Positions 1 through 8,286 are shown, counted from the stretch's first letter. The stretch is 37,564 bases of DNA from Candidatus Methylumidiphilus alinenensis (GCA_003242955.1 QJPH01000352.1:1-37564), one strand, 5' to 3'. Program-made: numbers and translations. The notes: generated from the sequence alone by a model not told the origin.

Positions 1-230
1 TCTCAATCTGGTTAAGATTCAACACAGGCGATGCCGGAGTAGTCGATTTGAAAGATTTGATTGATAAATATCAAGCCGCCGAGCCTTTGCAGAATGTTGA
101 TGCGTTTAAACGCTTTTATTTGGATTCATGGCCTACCTTGGCTTGGGAATGCGGTTTCGATATTGCACCGGAGACACTGTATGAGAGGGCTACAGGAAAA
201 CCTCATCGTTGGGAGCACAAGCCAACATAA
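1..230 (+). CDS. DUF2442 domain protein, C-terminal part (5' end outside window)
   Basis: The reading frame is open from the first full codon (position 3) to the TAA at 228-230, so this is the end of a gene that starts before the window. The visible part of about 75 residues contains VVDLKDLID, a short helix, then FKRFYLDSWPTLAWECG and FDIAPETLYERA. This matches the usual DUF2442 ending, where a W..G.DI.PE.LY motif closes the domain. DUF2442 proteins are short, of unknown biochemical function, and often sit beside DUF4160 proteins or toxin-antitoxin genes, which fits the toxin-antitoxin pair just downstream. Codon 48 (TTG) could be mistaken for a start, but the domain clearly continues upstream of it. 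Confidence 0.7.
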   Translation, partial: SIWLRFNTGDAGVVDLKDLIDKYQAAEPLQNVDAFKRFYLDSWPTLAWECGFDIAPETLYERATGKPHRWEHKPT

Positions 231-327
231 TTGCTTGGTCAAGCACTTAGGCTAACAACTTGTCATATTCCGCATGAATGGATTACAAATCCCGCTTTGC
301 CTTTCAACTATGGAATAATAAAGCATT

Positions 328-443
328 GTAGCCCGGATGGAGCCGCTTGCGGCGCAACCCGGGTTTGTGTCCACGTTCTTCTCCCGGATTGCGCCGCAAG
401 CGGCTCCATCCGGGCTACGGTCTGCGCGGTTGCATAACATCAG
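328..443. repeat. Palindromic element, GTAGCCCGGATGGAGCCG type (family A shell, right end only)
   Basis: Two long arms, GTAGCCCGGATGGAGCCG at 328 and its complement ending at 418, flank a short loop. To the right, TGCATAACATCAG at 431-443 matches the terminal repeat of the complete copy at 3295-3443. The left terminus cannot be recognised, although the stretch just left of the palindrome (TGGAAT...AGCAT) still resembles that copy. This is probably a decayed copy of the same element. The rest of 231-508 shows no gene. Confidence 0.75.
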
Positions 444-508
444 TTCTATAAGCATTATTTCCTCGTTCCCAACCCTCCGATTGAAATCCCGAACCCGAGA
501 CTATCATC

Positions 509-754
509 ATGGCCGTCGTAATACCCGATGAAACTTTATATGCCGCACATCTGACGGCGGTGGAACTCAAGCAAGAACTAGCTGTGCTGCTTTTTCAACA
601 AGATCGCTTGACCTTGATGCAAGCCGCGGAACTTGCCAATATGCCCTCGATTCAATTCCAACACCTTTTAGCTAGCCGGTGTATTTCGCCGCATTACGAT
701 GTACCGGAGTTTGAGCAAGATTTAGCGACCTTGCAACAATTGGGAATGTTTTGA
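509..754 (+). CDS. UPF0175 family antitoxin-like protein
   Basis: An 81-residue protein with the UPF0175 layout: a short N-terminal strand region (VIPDETLYAA), a helix (ELKQELAVLLFQQDRLT) and a small helix-turn-helix-like segment (LMQAAELANMPSIQFQHLLASR). UPF0175 proteins are predicted DNA-binding antitoxins usually paired with a PIN-like DUF3368 toxin. Here such a gene starts on the very next base after the stop codon, so the two are almost certainly co-translated. There is no strong Shine-Dalgarno sequence before the ATG. The antitoxin role is inferred from family and context. Confidence 0.8.
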   Translation: MAVVIPDETLYAAHLTAVELKQELAVLLFQQDRLTLMQAAELANMPSIQFQHLLASRCISPHYDVPEFEQDLATLQQLGMF

Positions 755-1237
755 ATGATCGTCAGCAACACGTCGCCCATCATCAATCTGGCCTGTATTG
801 GCCGACTTGATTGGCTGCCTATGCTGTACGGTGAAATCGTCATTCCTCCAGCGGTTTTCCATGAAATTACCGTAGCCGCTCCTAATTCACCTGGGGCTGT
901 GGAAGTGCGGACAGCCGCTTGGATTCGTCAGTATCCGGTGAACAATCCACCTTTGGTAGCCTCCCTTCTTTTAGAACTTGATCCCGGAGAGGCAGAGGCC
1001 ATTGCCTGCGCCCTAGAAGTCAAGGCTAAACTATTGCTGATCGACGAACGCCGGGGAAGGTTGGTGGCGCACCGCTTGGGGCTATCGGTGACAGGCTTGA
1101 TGGGAGTTCTGCTCTTGGCCCGAAAACGAGGATTGATCGATTCCATCCGTCCATCTTTGGATGACCTTCGCCGTGTGGCTGGTTTTTGGATCAGCGATGC
1201 CTTGTACCGCCGAGTTATCGAAGAGGCCGGGGAATAA
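755..1237 (+). CDS. DUF3368 PIN-like toxin-family protein
   Basis: A 160-residue protein that begins MIVSNTSPIINLACIGRL, the typical start of the DUF3368 branch of PIN-like nucleases (VSDTSPLI.LA.IG.L), with Asn in place of the usual first Asp. Further acidic positions follow in LDPGEAEAIACALE and in LLIDERRGRLVA, where the PIN metal-binding residues are expected. The ATG directly abuts the stop codon of the UPF0175 gene, forming a two-gene toxin-antitoxin module. The likely activity is a metal-dependent RNase, but substrate and toxicity are inferred. The Asp-to-Asn change near residue 5 may weaken metal binding. Confidence 0.8.
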   Translation: MIVSNTSPIINLACIGRLDWLPMLYGEIVIPPAVFHEITVAAPNSPGAVEVRTAAWIRQYPVNNPPLVASLLLELDPGEAEAIACALEVKAKLLLIDERRGRLVAHRLGLSVTGLMGVLLLARKRGLIDSIRPSLDDLRRVAGFWISDALYRRVIEEAGE

Positions 1238-1268
1238 CATGTCCAAGGCCCTAAGGCGCAATAGACCG

Positions 1269-1342
1269 TAGGTCGGGCAACAGCTTCACCGTTGCCCGAC
1301 ATTCCAACGTTGGGCGTTCGCCAAAGAGACGCGCCCGACCTA
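1269..1342. repeat. Palindromic repeat, TAGGTCGGGC type
   Basis: TAGGTCGGGC at 1269-1278 and its complement GCCCGACCTA at 1333-1342 enclose a second inner symmetry (GGGCAAC...GTTGCCC). It sits between the toxin gene and ettA. It resembles the REP-like intergenic palindromes common in gammaproteobacteria. Confidence 0.65.
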
Positions 1343-1441
1343 ACTTGGCTGATGGGTCACGAGGGGAATCGCTTCCAGTCTGCCTTGTGACGCTCGAACG
1401 TGGGATAATGGTGCTTTCCCCCCACTAGACAGCATCTACGA

Positions 1442-3109
1442 ATGGCACAATACATTTACACCATGAACCGGGTGGGCAAGGTCGTCCCGCCCAAGCGCGA
1501 AATTCTGCGCGACATCTCCCTGTCCTTTTTCCCCGGCGCGAAAATTGGCGTGTTGGGGCTTAACGGCTCGGGCAAGTCCACCCTGTTACGCATCATGGCG
1601 GGGGTGGATACGGAATTCAACGGCGAGGCCCGCGCCCAGTCCGACATCAACATCGGTTTCTTGCCTCAGGAGCCGCAACTGGACCCCAATAAAACCGTGC
1701 GCGGCAATGTCGAAGAAGCCCTCTCACACATCAAGGATGCCCTAGCCCGTCTCGATCAGGTCTATGCCGCTTATGCCGAACCGGATGCCGATTTTGATGC
1801 TTTGGCCACCGAACAGGCTAAATTGGAGTCCATCCTCCAAGCCAGCGACGGCCATAACTTGGATCGCACACTGGAAGTCGCCGCCGACGCTTTGCGCTTG
1901 CCGGACTGGGATGCCGATGTGACCAAGCTTTCCGGTGGCGAACGCCGCCGCGTCGCCCTGTGTCGGCTACTGTTATCAAGCCCTGACATGCTGCTGCTGG
2001 ACGAACCCACCAACCATTTGGATGCCGAATCGGTGGCTTGGCTGGAGCACTTCCTGCATGATTTCCCCGGCACGGTGATTGCCGTCACCCATGACCGTTA
2101 CTTCCTCGACAACGTGGCCGGCTGGATTTTGGAATTGGACCGGGGCTACGGCATCCCGTGGGAAGGCAATTATTCCTCATGGCTGGAACAAAAGGAAAAT
2201 CGCCTGGAAATCGAAGAAAAGCAGGAAAGCGCCCGTATGAAGGCGATGAAAGCCGAGTTGGAATGGGTCCGCTCCAATCCGAAAGGCCGCCATGCCAAAT
2301 CCAAAGCGCGACTGGCCCGCTTTGACGAATTGTCTTCCCAAGAAAACCAGAAGCGCAACGAAACCAAGGAAATCTACATCCCTCCAGGACCGCGCCTAGG
2401 CAATGTGGTGGTGGAGGCGGTGGGCATCCGCAAGGGCTTTGGCGATAGGCTGTTGATCGACGATTTGAGCTTTAACCTGCCGCCCGGCGGTATCGTCGGC
2501 ATCATTGGACCCAACGGCGCGGGCAAAACCACGCTGTTCCGCATGATGGCCGGTGTCGAGCAACCCGACGCGGGTTCCATCCGCATCGGCGAGACGGTGC
2601 AAATATCTCATGTCGATCAAAGCCGCGATAGCTTGGACGACAACAAGACGGTATGGGAGGAAATTTCCGACGGCCTTGATCTGATTACCGTTGGCACCTA
2701 CACCACCCCGTCACGCGCCTATTGCGGACGCTTCAACTTTAAAGGGTCAGACCAACAAAAACGCATCGGTGACCTGTCCGGCGGCGAACGCAACCGCGTC
2801 CACCTAGCCAAAGTGTTGAAAAGCGGCGGCAATGTGCTGCTGCTGGACGAACCAACCAACGATCTCGACGTGGAAACGCTACGGGCTTTGGAAGAAGCAT
2901 TGCTAGACTTCCCCGGCTGCGCGGTGGTCATCTCCCATGACCGTTGGTTCCTAGACCGCATCGCCACGCATATGCTGGCGTTTGAAGGGGACAGTAAAGT
3001 CGTTTGGTTTGAAGGCAACTATGCCGATTATGAAGTTGACCGCCACCGCCGCCTAGGCACGGATGCGGATACGCCGCATAGGATTAAGTACAGGAAGTTG
3101 CAGGGGTAA
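1442..3109 (+). CDS. ettA: Energy-dependent translational throttle protein EttA (ABC-F ATPase)
   Basis: A 555-residue ABC-F protein with two ATPase domains. Domain 1 has Walker [10 protein letters not shown] (about 39-47), signature [12 protein letters not shown] and Walker [12 protein letters not shown]. Domain 2 has GPNGAGKTT (about 356-364), [13 protein letters not shown] and [11 protein letters not shown]. The linker is the long charged helical segment (about 235-310) that in EttA reaches the ribosomal E site. Length, the [20 protein letters not shown] start and the linker fit EttA rather than Uup or ABCF-type resistance proteins. EttA binds the ribosomal E site and couples early elongation to the ATP/ADP ratio. 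The gene appears monocistronic. Its stop codon is the first base of a perfect hairpin. Confidence 0.95.
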   Translation: MAQYIYTMNRVGKVVPPKREILRDISLSFFPGAKIGVLGLNGSGKSTLLRIMAGVDTEFNGEARAQSDINIGFLPQEPQLDPNKTVRGNVEEALSHIKDALARLDQVYAAYAEPDADFDALATEQAKLESILQASDGHNLDRTLEVAADALRLPDWDADVTKLSGGERRRVALCRLLLSSPDMLLLDEPTNHLDAESVAWLEHFLHDFPGTVIAVTHDRYFLDNVAGWILELDRGYGIPWEGNYSSWLEQKENRLEIEEKQESARMKAMKAELEWVRSNPKGRHAKSKARLARFDELSSQENQKRNETKEIYIPPGPRLGNVVVEAVGIRKGFGDRLLIDDLSFNLPPGGIVGIIGPNGAGKTTLFRMMAGVEQPDAGSIRIGETVQISHVDQSRDSLDDNKTVWEEISDGLDLITVGTYTTPSRAYCGRFNFKGSDQQKRIGDLSGGERNRVHLAKVLKSGGNVLLLDEPTNDLDVETLRALEEALLDFPGCAVVISHDRWFLDRIATHMLAFEGDSKVVWFEGNYADYEVDRHRRLGTDADTPHRIKYRKLQG

Positions 3110-3130
3110 GGATTCATCCCTGAATCCTTA
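3107..3130 (+). terminator. Hairpin rooted on the ettA stop codon
   Basis: A perfect 10-bp stem, TAAGGATTCA paired with TGAATCCTTA, with loop TCCC. The first three bases are the ettA stop codon. No T-tract follows, so it is either a weak terminator or a 3'-end RNA-stabilising hairpin. Confidence 0.5.
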
Positions 3131-3180
3131 GCAACAAATCTATTGCGCAATTATTTTGTTGCGCAACTGATTTGTTGCTA
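3129..3180. repeat. Near-perfect inverted repeat with TTGCGCAA arms
   Basis: TAGCAACAAATC-TATTGCGCAA at 3129-3150 pairs with TTGCGCAACTGATTTGTTGCTA at 3159-3180, with 2 mismatches in 22 and an 8-nt loop. It lies 35 bp upstream of the start of the broken ATPase gene. It may be a small mobile palindrome or a regulatory operator; the sequence does not decide. Confidence 0.6.
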
Positions 3181-3214
3181 TACTCTTGGCAGATTTTAAA
3201 ATAGGAAATCCGCC

Positions 3215-4191
3215 ATGTCCGAACCCATGCAAATCAAGATCGGCGCACCGGCAACCGGCAGCGACTTCTTTCCACGCGACAACATTGTTAATAACTGATG
3301 TTACGCACCGTGCAATGGAATCTCAGCATGGTAGCCCGGATGGAGCCGCTTGCGGCGCAATCCGGGTTTGTGGCCACGTTCTCCCGGATTACGCCGCAAG
3401 CGGCTCCATCCGGGCTACGGCCTTCGCGTTTGCGTAACATCAGTTAATAATTTGCTAAACGCTTTGCGCGTCGAACATGTCTTGTTCCTCGCGCCGCACT
3501 GGCAAAACCAGCGTGGTGCTGCACTTGAAAGAAATCGCCCAGGCACGGTGCGTGTTCATCAACTTGGAAAAATGCAACCACCCTAGGCTTTGGATTAAAG
3601 CTATGGTGAAGGCGTTGCGGGGCATCCAAGACAATACTTGGCTGAAAACACTCAAAACAGCGGGCGACTTCTTGGAGCGACTGGACAGCGAAGTTGTCAA
3701 TCTGAAAGAAGCGGACTGGAACGATGCCGCCGACCGCTTGATGGATGGCTTGGGCCATTTGCGCGAGCCAGTTTGGTTCTTGCTCGATGAATTCCCCACC
3801 ATGGTGGATTTGATTGCCCGCAAACACGGCGCGGATGAGGCCGATGCCGCCGTGCGCTGGCTGCGGGGCTGTTTGCAAGAGAATACCGACAGCCCGGTGC
3901 GCTTCCTGCTAACGGGGTCGATAGGATTGGACGTGGACTCGCTTGGCTGAAATCTTCGAAAAACCGTTGGCAGCCACTGCCCGCACGGTGCTTAAATTAG
4001 TTGCCGCCAAGGATTCTGGCGTTTCGCGTGAAGAATTGCGCAGCCGCGTTTTTCAACTCGAAGACGATGATTACCAATACGTTTTGGAAGTGTTGGACCA
4101 TGACGGCTACCTGACCGAAGCAGAAGACGGGAATATCCGGTTTTTCTCCCATCTGTTGCGGGATTATTGGCGGTGGAAGGGCAAAGTATGA
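3215..4191 (+). pseudogene. Broken P-loop ATPase gene (element insertion, frameshift, internal deletion)
   Basis: Remains of an AAA/STAND-type ATPase. The N-terminus starts at ATG 3215 (MSEPMQIKIGAPATGSDFFP) and reads to ...DNIVNN, where a 149-bp palindromic element is inserted at 3295-3443. Removing it and one 7-bp duplication restores DNIVNNLLNALRVEHVLFLAP. The P-loop (RRTGKTSVV) then lies in another frame, so about two bases are missing near 3494. The Walker B-like VWFLLDEFP is intact at about 3773-3800. After GSIGLD (about 3930) the frame changes again to AEIFEKPLAATARTVLKLVA, and the lid region that normally lies between is absent. Three independent lesions make it non-functional. The next gene encodes a second ATPase of similar kind, suggesting a former pair. 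Confidence 0.85.
3295..3443. mobile_element. MITE-like element, family A (7-bp target duplication), inside an ATPase gene
   Basis: Terminal repeats CTGATGTTACGCA / TGCGTAACATCAG are flanked by the direct repeat TTAATAA at 3288-3294 and 3444-3450. The surrounding coding sequence becomes continuous when the element and one repeat are removed, which confirms the ends. Inside is the GTAGCCCGGATGGAGCCG palindrome (3331-3418), also present at 328-418. It carries no coding capacity and must be moved by an enzyme encoded elsewhere. Confidence 0.9.
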
Positions 4192-4210
4192 TCGACCCTA
4201 CCCAGCGCGA

Positions 4211-4355
4211 CACTGCCATTAAGTTAAGCCGTCATTCCGGCATGGACCGCCGGAATCCAGATTGCAGGGATGCCAACAATCTATGCCATCCTTGGAGCCT
4301 AGGTTCCGGCGATCCCTGCCGGAACGACGAGCTTTTTCTTAACTTAATGGCAGCG
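4211..4355. mobile_element. MITE-like element, family B (TIR CACTGCCATTAAGTTAAG)
   Basis: The left terminal repeat CACTGCCATTAAGTTAAG (4211-4228) faces its complement ending at 4355 (one mismatch). Flanking direct repeats ACCCAGCGCGA lie at 4200-4210 and 4356-4366, an 11-bp target duplication. Inside is a CGTCATTCCGGC...GCCGGAACGACG palindrome, the same inner type as in the element at 7379-7578. A second family B copy is at 31939-32060. Target size and ends would suit an IS4-like transposase acting in trans, which is inference. Confidence 0.85.
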
Positions 4356-4363
4356 ACCCAGCG

Positions 4364-4466
4364 CGATGGGGTTTGCAACCCCGTCGCTTACGTTTTGTGT
4401 GCAACCATTATGGTCTAAGCACGAAACCTTACGGACGGGATTATAAATCCCGTCCGGCTACATGCA
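4364..4466. repeat. Two short hairpins (GATGGGGTTTGCAACCCC and GGACGGGATTATAAATCCCGTCC types)
   Basis: GATGGGGTTTGCAACCCCGTC at about 4364-4384 and GGACGGGATT at about 4435 are small inverted repeats joined by a conserved linker containing ACGTTTTGTGTGCAACC. The reverse complement of the first hairpin plus linker recurs at about 7327-7370. It lies just upstream of the 870-aa ATPase gene. Confidence 0.55.
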
Positions 4467-4484
4467 AAAACCAGACCAGCCGAG

Positions 4485-7097
4485 ATGACTACCCAAGACC
4501 CCACGCTAAACCTCTACAACCCCGCGACCCTAGACTCCGAAGCACTACTGGCCGAATTCATCGACCGCAAGGGCTTGTTGGAGCGCATTCTTGACATCAT
4601 CCGCCACAACGGGCCGCAGCAACCGCAGCAGCATGTCGTCGTCATCGGCCCACGCGGCATGGGCAAGACGACATTGCTGTGCGCCATCATGCATCGCGTC
4701 AACGGCGATGAAACGCTGAAAGCCGCTTGGCTGCCGCTGTTGTTCCAAGAGGAGCAATACGGCATTGGTGACTTGGCGGATTTCTGGCTGGAAACCATCC
4801 GTCATCTGGAATCCGCGTTAGGTCGCCCAGCACTAGCCGCCGAACAATTGCTGGATGAAAACCCCGAGGACATGGCAGGACGAGCGCAGGAGCGGTTTTT
4901 CCAATTGCTGGCGGAAACCGGCCAACGCGCCTTGTTGCTGATCGACAACCTAAACGACATTTTCCAAGCCATCGACGATGGGCAGGCTCTACATACGCTA
5001 CGCGCCCTTTGGATGACCGACCCGCGCTGCATGGTGATCGGCGCGGCCCCGAGTTATTTTGAAGAAATCACCGAGGTTGACCAGGCGTTTCATGACTTTT
5101 TCCGCACCTTCACACTGGACCGCTTGAGCCAAGACGAACTGGAAGGCTTCTTGCGCGGTTATGCCCGGATGCTTGGCGACGAGAGTGTGATCCACGTCAT
5201 TGAACAAGCCCCGGAGCGGGTGGCGGCCTTGCGCATTTTGACCGGCGGCAATCCGCGCCTAGTCAAACTCGGCTACCGGGTGCTGCGCGACGGCTTGGAC
5301 GGCGATTTGCGCCAAGATTTGGAACGCTTGTTGGACGAAGCCACGCCGTTTTTCAAACACCGCATCGACAGCCTGAAAGCCAAGGAAACCCGCCGCGTAT
5401 TCGATGCCATCGCCCGCCGCTGGGACCCCATCACGGTGGACGACATCCGCCGCGAACTGCGCAAACCCTCCAATTATGTCAGTGCCCAGATCAAGCGATT
5501 AATCGACGAAGGCTTCGTCGAAGAGACCGGCGGAGACAAGAAAAAGCGTTATCAAGTCAGCGAACGCTTTTACAATGTTTATTATTTAATGCGCCACAGC
5601 CGCGAAGGCCGGCGGCGGCTGCGCTGGTTAGTGGGCTTCATGCAGACGTTTTACAGCCGCAAGGATTTCAAGGACTGGGCCAAACGCTTGGAAGGGGATT
5701 TGGCCGGGCCGTTGGCTGAACCCGCACGGGCGGAAAAGCTGTCCCATCTTCATGCGTTGAGCGCGGCGGCGAATGATGATGGGCGCGGCGAGGTTTTTGA
5801 GGCTTTGGTGCGTGATGCCATTGCCCACAATGACCGCCGTGCGTTGGATGAAGATATAGCCGATAGCAACGACCCGGTGGAAAGCCACGGCTGGCGGTAT
5901 CTGCTGGCTGAAATTGTCTGGCTGTTGGAAACCGATATTCGCCGTACACTGGGTTTTCGGCCCCGAGATGGCGAATGGTGGCAACGATTGCGCGACACTT
6001 TAGGTATTGAGGGTTTGCGGCGGGCGCGAACACGCTTAGACGAATTGGGTGGATGGCGGCAGGACACGGCTCGTCATGCAAGGGCTACTGGGGTGATGTT
6101 GACAATGCTATTCCATAATATTATCGAGGCCAAATCTGCTTTCCTCAAGGCAATCGAATTCGACCCGTATAATACCGCTGCCTGGAACAATCTAGGTATC
6201 GTACTATCAGGACATAATCACCATGCCGAGGCCGAAGCCGCATATTACAAATCTCTCGATATCGATCCTCAAAATCTCTTCGCCTTGAATAATCTGGTTA
6301 ATCTACTATGGGATCAGAATCGCTTCGACGAAGCTGAAGCTGTCTCCCGAAAATTACTGGAACTCGATGCGAAAGCAATCGATGTTTGGCTCTACCTAGG
6401 CACTTCGCTAATTCGCAAGGAATGCAATACCGAAGCCGAAACCGCTTTTCGCAAGGCACTTGCACTAGATTCACAAAATACCCGAGCTTGGACTGGCCTA
6501 AGTGCCGCGCTGCACAACCAGAACCTTTCTAAATCCATCGAAGCAAACTTTCGCAAAGCGTTAGAACTTTATCCACAAAACGGTTGGGCACATATCAATC
6601 TGGGCGGGGCGTATCTGGAAGATACGGGCCGCATTGAAGAACTCAAGCGGATGCGGATTGCGCACAGGATATCCGTCGAGACGTATCTGGAGGATACGGG
6701 CCGTATGGAAGAGGGTGTGAACGAATTGATCTTAGGCTTGGCTTTGGAACCTGAGAGCAGTTATGGCCGCTGGGTTTTATCCAGACACTGGCAAACCGTC
6801 CTCCCCGCCGCCGTCACCTACATTTTGGCCCACACCGCCACCGACGCGACCTTAGCGGAAAACCTTAGATCGGCACTGACGGAGGTTTTGTTAGAACAAG
6901 CGTCGGCAGGGCAACAAAACGCCGTGCGCGATGCCTTGCTGGATTTGGACGAAACCGGGCAACCCATCTTTGAGCCGCTGATTCTGGCCCTCCAAGCCTT
7001 GGACGACCGCAGCCTGCTGTACCGCATCGCCCGCGAAAAGCGCGAACTGGTGCTGGATGTGATGAAACGCATTGAAGGCAAAACAGAGAAGGGATAA
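4485..7097 (+). CDS. Large P-loop ATPase with winged-helix region and C-terminal TPR repeats
   Basis: An 870-residue protein without signal peptide or membrane segment. The N-terminal ATPase domain has Walker A GPRGMGKTT (55-63) and Walker B ALLLIDN (149-155). It ends with FLRGYARML and GGNPRLVKLGYRVL, a sensor-2-like region of AAA+/STAND ATPases. Around 310-370 a winged-helix segment is suggested (ITVDDIRRELRKPSNYVSAQIKRLIDEGFVEE, shown in part). A helical middle follows, and about 540-725 holds roughly five tetratricopeptide repeats (AWNNLGIVLSGHNHHAEAEA and relatives). A similar, dead ATPase gene lies directly upstream. The architecture resembles STAND-type signalling or defence ATPases, but the effector is not recognisable and the function is unknown. 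Confidence 0.8.
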   Translation: MTTQDPTLNLYNPATLDSEALLAEFIDRKGLLERILDIIRHNGPQQPQQHVVVIGPRGMGKTTLLCAIMHRVNGDETLKAAWLPLLFQEEQYGIGDLADFWLETIRHLESALGRPALAAEQLLDENPEDMAGRAQERFFQLLAETGQRALLLIDNLNDIFQAIDDGQALHTLRALWMTDPRCMVIGAAPSYFEEITEVDQAFHDFFRTFTLDRLSQDELEGFLRGYARMLGDESVIHVIEQAPERVAALRILTGGNPRLVKLGYRVLRDGLDGDLRQDLERLLDEATPFFKHRIDSLKAKETRRVFDAIARRWDPITVDDIRRELRKPSNYVSAQIKRLIDEGFVEETGGDKKKRYQVSERFYNVYYLMRHSREGRRRLRWLVGFMQTFYSRKDFKDWAKRLEGDLAGPLAEPARAEKLSHLHALSAAANDDGRGEVFEALVRDAIAHNDRRALDEDIADSNDPVESHGWRYLLAEIVWLLETDIRRTLGFRPRDGEWWQRLRDTLGIEGLRRARTRLDELGGWRQDTARHARATGVMLTMLFHNIIEAKSAFLKAIEFDPYNTAAWNNLGIVLSGHNHHAEAEAAYYKSLDIDPQNLFALNNLVNLLWDQNRFDEAEAVSRKLLELDAKAIDVWLYLGTSLIRKECNTEAETAFRKALALDSQNTRAWTGLSAALHNQNLSKSIEANFRKALELYPQNGWAHINLGGAYLEDTGRIEELKRMRIAHRISVETYLEDTGRMEEGVNELILGLALEPESSYGRWVLSRHWQTVLPAAVTYILAHTATDATLAENLRSALTEVLLEQASAGQQNAVRDALLDLDETGQPIFEPLILALQALDDRSLLYRIAREKRELVLDVMKRIEGKTEKG

Positions 7098-7117
7098 CAT
7101 CCCTGGGAGGGATGTTA
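7095..7117 (+). terminator. Hairpin rooted on the stop codon of the ATPase-TPR gene
   Basis: A perfect 10-bp stem TAACATCCCT / AGGGATGTTA with loop GGG. The first three bases are the stop codon and the last bases are the target site of the next element. No T-tract follows. The geometry is the same as at the end of ettA. Confidence 0.5.
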
Positions 7118-7282
7118 GGTGATATCCAATAAAGAACATCCCATCCAAAGGCCAAGCTGGGGCTTGGCGCTCCCAGAAGGAACGCCAAGCCCCAGCTTGG
7201 CAAGGATATTTGCGGAGGAATTGTTCGTGATTTTCGTGGACAATTCATTTCGGTTTTGGTGGATTCATTATTGGAAATCACC
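7118..7282. mobile_element. MITE-like element, family E, copy 1 (3-bp TTA duplication)
   Basis: Ends GGTGATATCCAATAA and TTATTGGAAATCACC are flanked by TTA at 7115-7117 and 7283-7285. It contains the inner palindrome GCCAAGCTGGGGCTTGGCG / CGCCAAGCCCCAGCTTGGC. Almost the same 165-174 bp recurs in inverted orientation at 8287-8460, on the other side of the Uma2 gene. Confidence 0.85.
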
Positions 7283-7326
7283 TTATCCCTTGCCGTCCGC
7301 AGTGTTTCGTGCTTTGGCGGCTACCG

Positions 7327-7370
7327 GTTGCTGCGCACGAAACGTAAACGACGGGGTTGTAAACCCCATC
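7327..7370. repeat. GACGGGGTTGTAAACCCC hairpin repeat
   Basis: This is the reverse complement of the hairpin and linker at about 4364-4412 with a few changes. It includes GGTTGCTGCGCACGAAACGT followed by a GGGGTTGTAAACCCC hairpin. It is part of the gene-free stretch 7098-7656, which otherwise holds only the elements listed separately. Confidence 0.5.
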
Positions 7371-7378
7371 CCGCCAGG

Positions 7379-7578
7379 AATTCTCATTTTGAGCCAGAAC
7401 GATGATTGTGGTCCGTCATTCCGGCCGGGATGCCGGAATCCAGCGCCCAAGGACGGCAAACCTCTAGCTACGGCAAGCCTTGTCGTAAGTTCGAAGCTTC
7501 ACGTCCCTGTGACTGGATTCCGGCAATCCCTGCCGGAATGACGAGCTATCTTTCACGCTTTGGCTCAAAATGAGAATT
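7379..7578. mobile_element. MITE-like element, family C (perfect 18-bp TIR)
   Basis: AATTCTCATTTTGAGCCA at 7379-7396 and its exact complement at 7561-7578 form perfect 18-bp terminal repeats. The match extends a few bases outward as CAG[G/C]. The interior is a CGTCATTCCGGC...GCCGGAATGACG palindrome with GGAATCCAG / CTGGATTCC next to it, the same inner type as in the family B element at 4211-4355. No certain target duplication was found. Confidence 0.8.
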
Positions 7579-7656
7579 GCTGCCATCGCGCCGCGTTTCT
7601 GAAATAAATCCGCCCATCCGCTACAATAGCCCCAGCCCAATCAATGGAGGATGCCC

Positions 7657-8205
7657 ATGTCCATACCTGCTAAACGATTCGCCACTTACGAAGACTTGTG
7701 CCAAGTGCCCGACCACATGGTCGCGCAAATCATCCACGGTCAATTGATTGTCATGCCCCGGCCCGCGCCGAAACATGCGCTGGCTTCATCATCCCTGGGT
7801 GGAGAGTTAATCGGCCCATACCAAAAAGGTCGTGGCGATGGGCCAGGGGGTTGGTGGATTTTAGACGAGCCAGAATTGCACCTAGGATTGGATATTTTAG
7901 TTCCTGACTTGGCTGGCTGGCGACGGGAACGCATGCCTGAACTGCCCAAAACCGCCTTTTTTACGCTGCCACCCGATTGGGTGTGCGAGGTGTTGTCGCC
8001 CTCGACGGGGCAGATGGACCGAGTGGACAAACTACCGATTTATGCGGAACACGGGGTAGGCCATGCTTGGCTGGTCGATCCTGAGTTGCAGACCTTGGAA
8101 GTGTTTGCACTAGATAGACTGGAATGTGCGTTTAAAGCGGCGGAAGCGGTTTGCGCCCCGCCATTTCAAGCCATCAGTTTTAGTTTGGCAACGCTTTGGC
8201 CTTAA
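7657..8205 (+). CDS. Uma2 family endonuclease-like protein (DUF820)
   Basis: About 182 residues of the Uma2 (DUF820) family, a PD-(D/E)XK-like nuclease fold widespread in cyanobacteria and some proteobacteria. Visible family marks are FATYEDLCQVPDHMVAQIIHG near the start, then ILDEPELHLGLDILVPDLAGWRRERMP with the LVPDLAGW motif carrying a predicted catalytic Asp, DWVCEVLSPSTGQMDR, and the GVGHAWLVDPELQTLEVF block. GGAGG at 7646-7650 is correctly spaced for the ATG at 7657; the upstream ATG at 7651 is too close. The gene is alone, bracketed by two inverted copies of family E elements. Uma2 genes usually occur singly with no known role; nuclease activity is inferred. Confidence 0.88.
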   Translation: MSIPAKRFATYEDLCQVPDHMVAQIIHGQLIVMPRPAPKHALASSSLGGELIGPYQKGRGDGPGGWWILDEPELHLGLDILVPDLAGWRRERMPELPKTAFFTLPPDWVCEVLSPSTGQMDRVDKLPIYAEHGVGHAWLVDPELQTLEVFALDRLECAFKAAEAVCAPPFQAISFSLATLWP

Positions 8206-8286
8206 ATCCATCCGAAGTCTTCCGGTCCTCCCCCATTTGGAATATAGTTTCCTACAACCGAACTTGGTTGAAATATCTACAACTAA

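Noticed and set aside
3444-4191. Two separate small genes (3477-3950 and 3943-4191)
   Set aside because: Both are frame-shifted remains of one ATPase gene; their protein sequences join into one family pattern with the start at 3215.
5628-6081. Long minus-strand open frames opposite the ATPase-TPR gene
   Set aside because: They are shadows of the coding strand without recognisable domains or ribosome sites.
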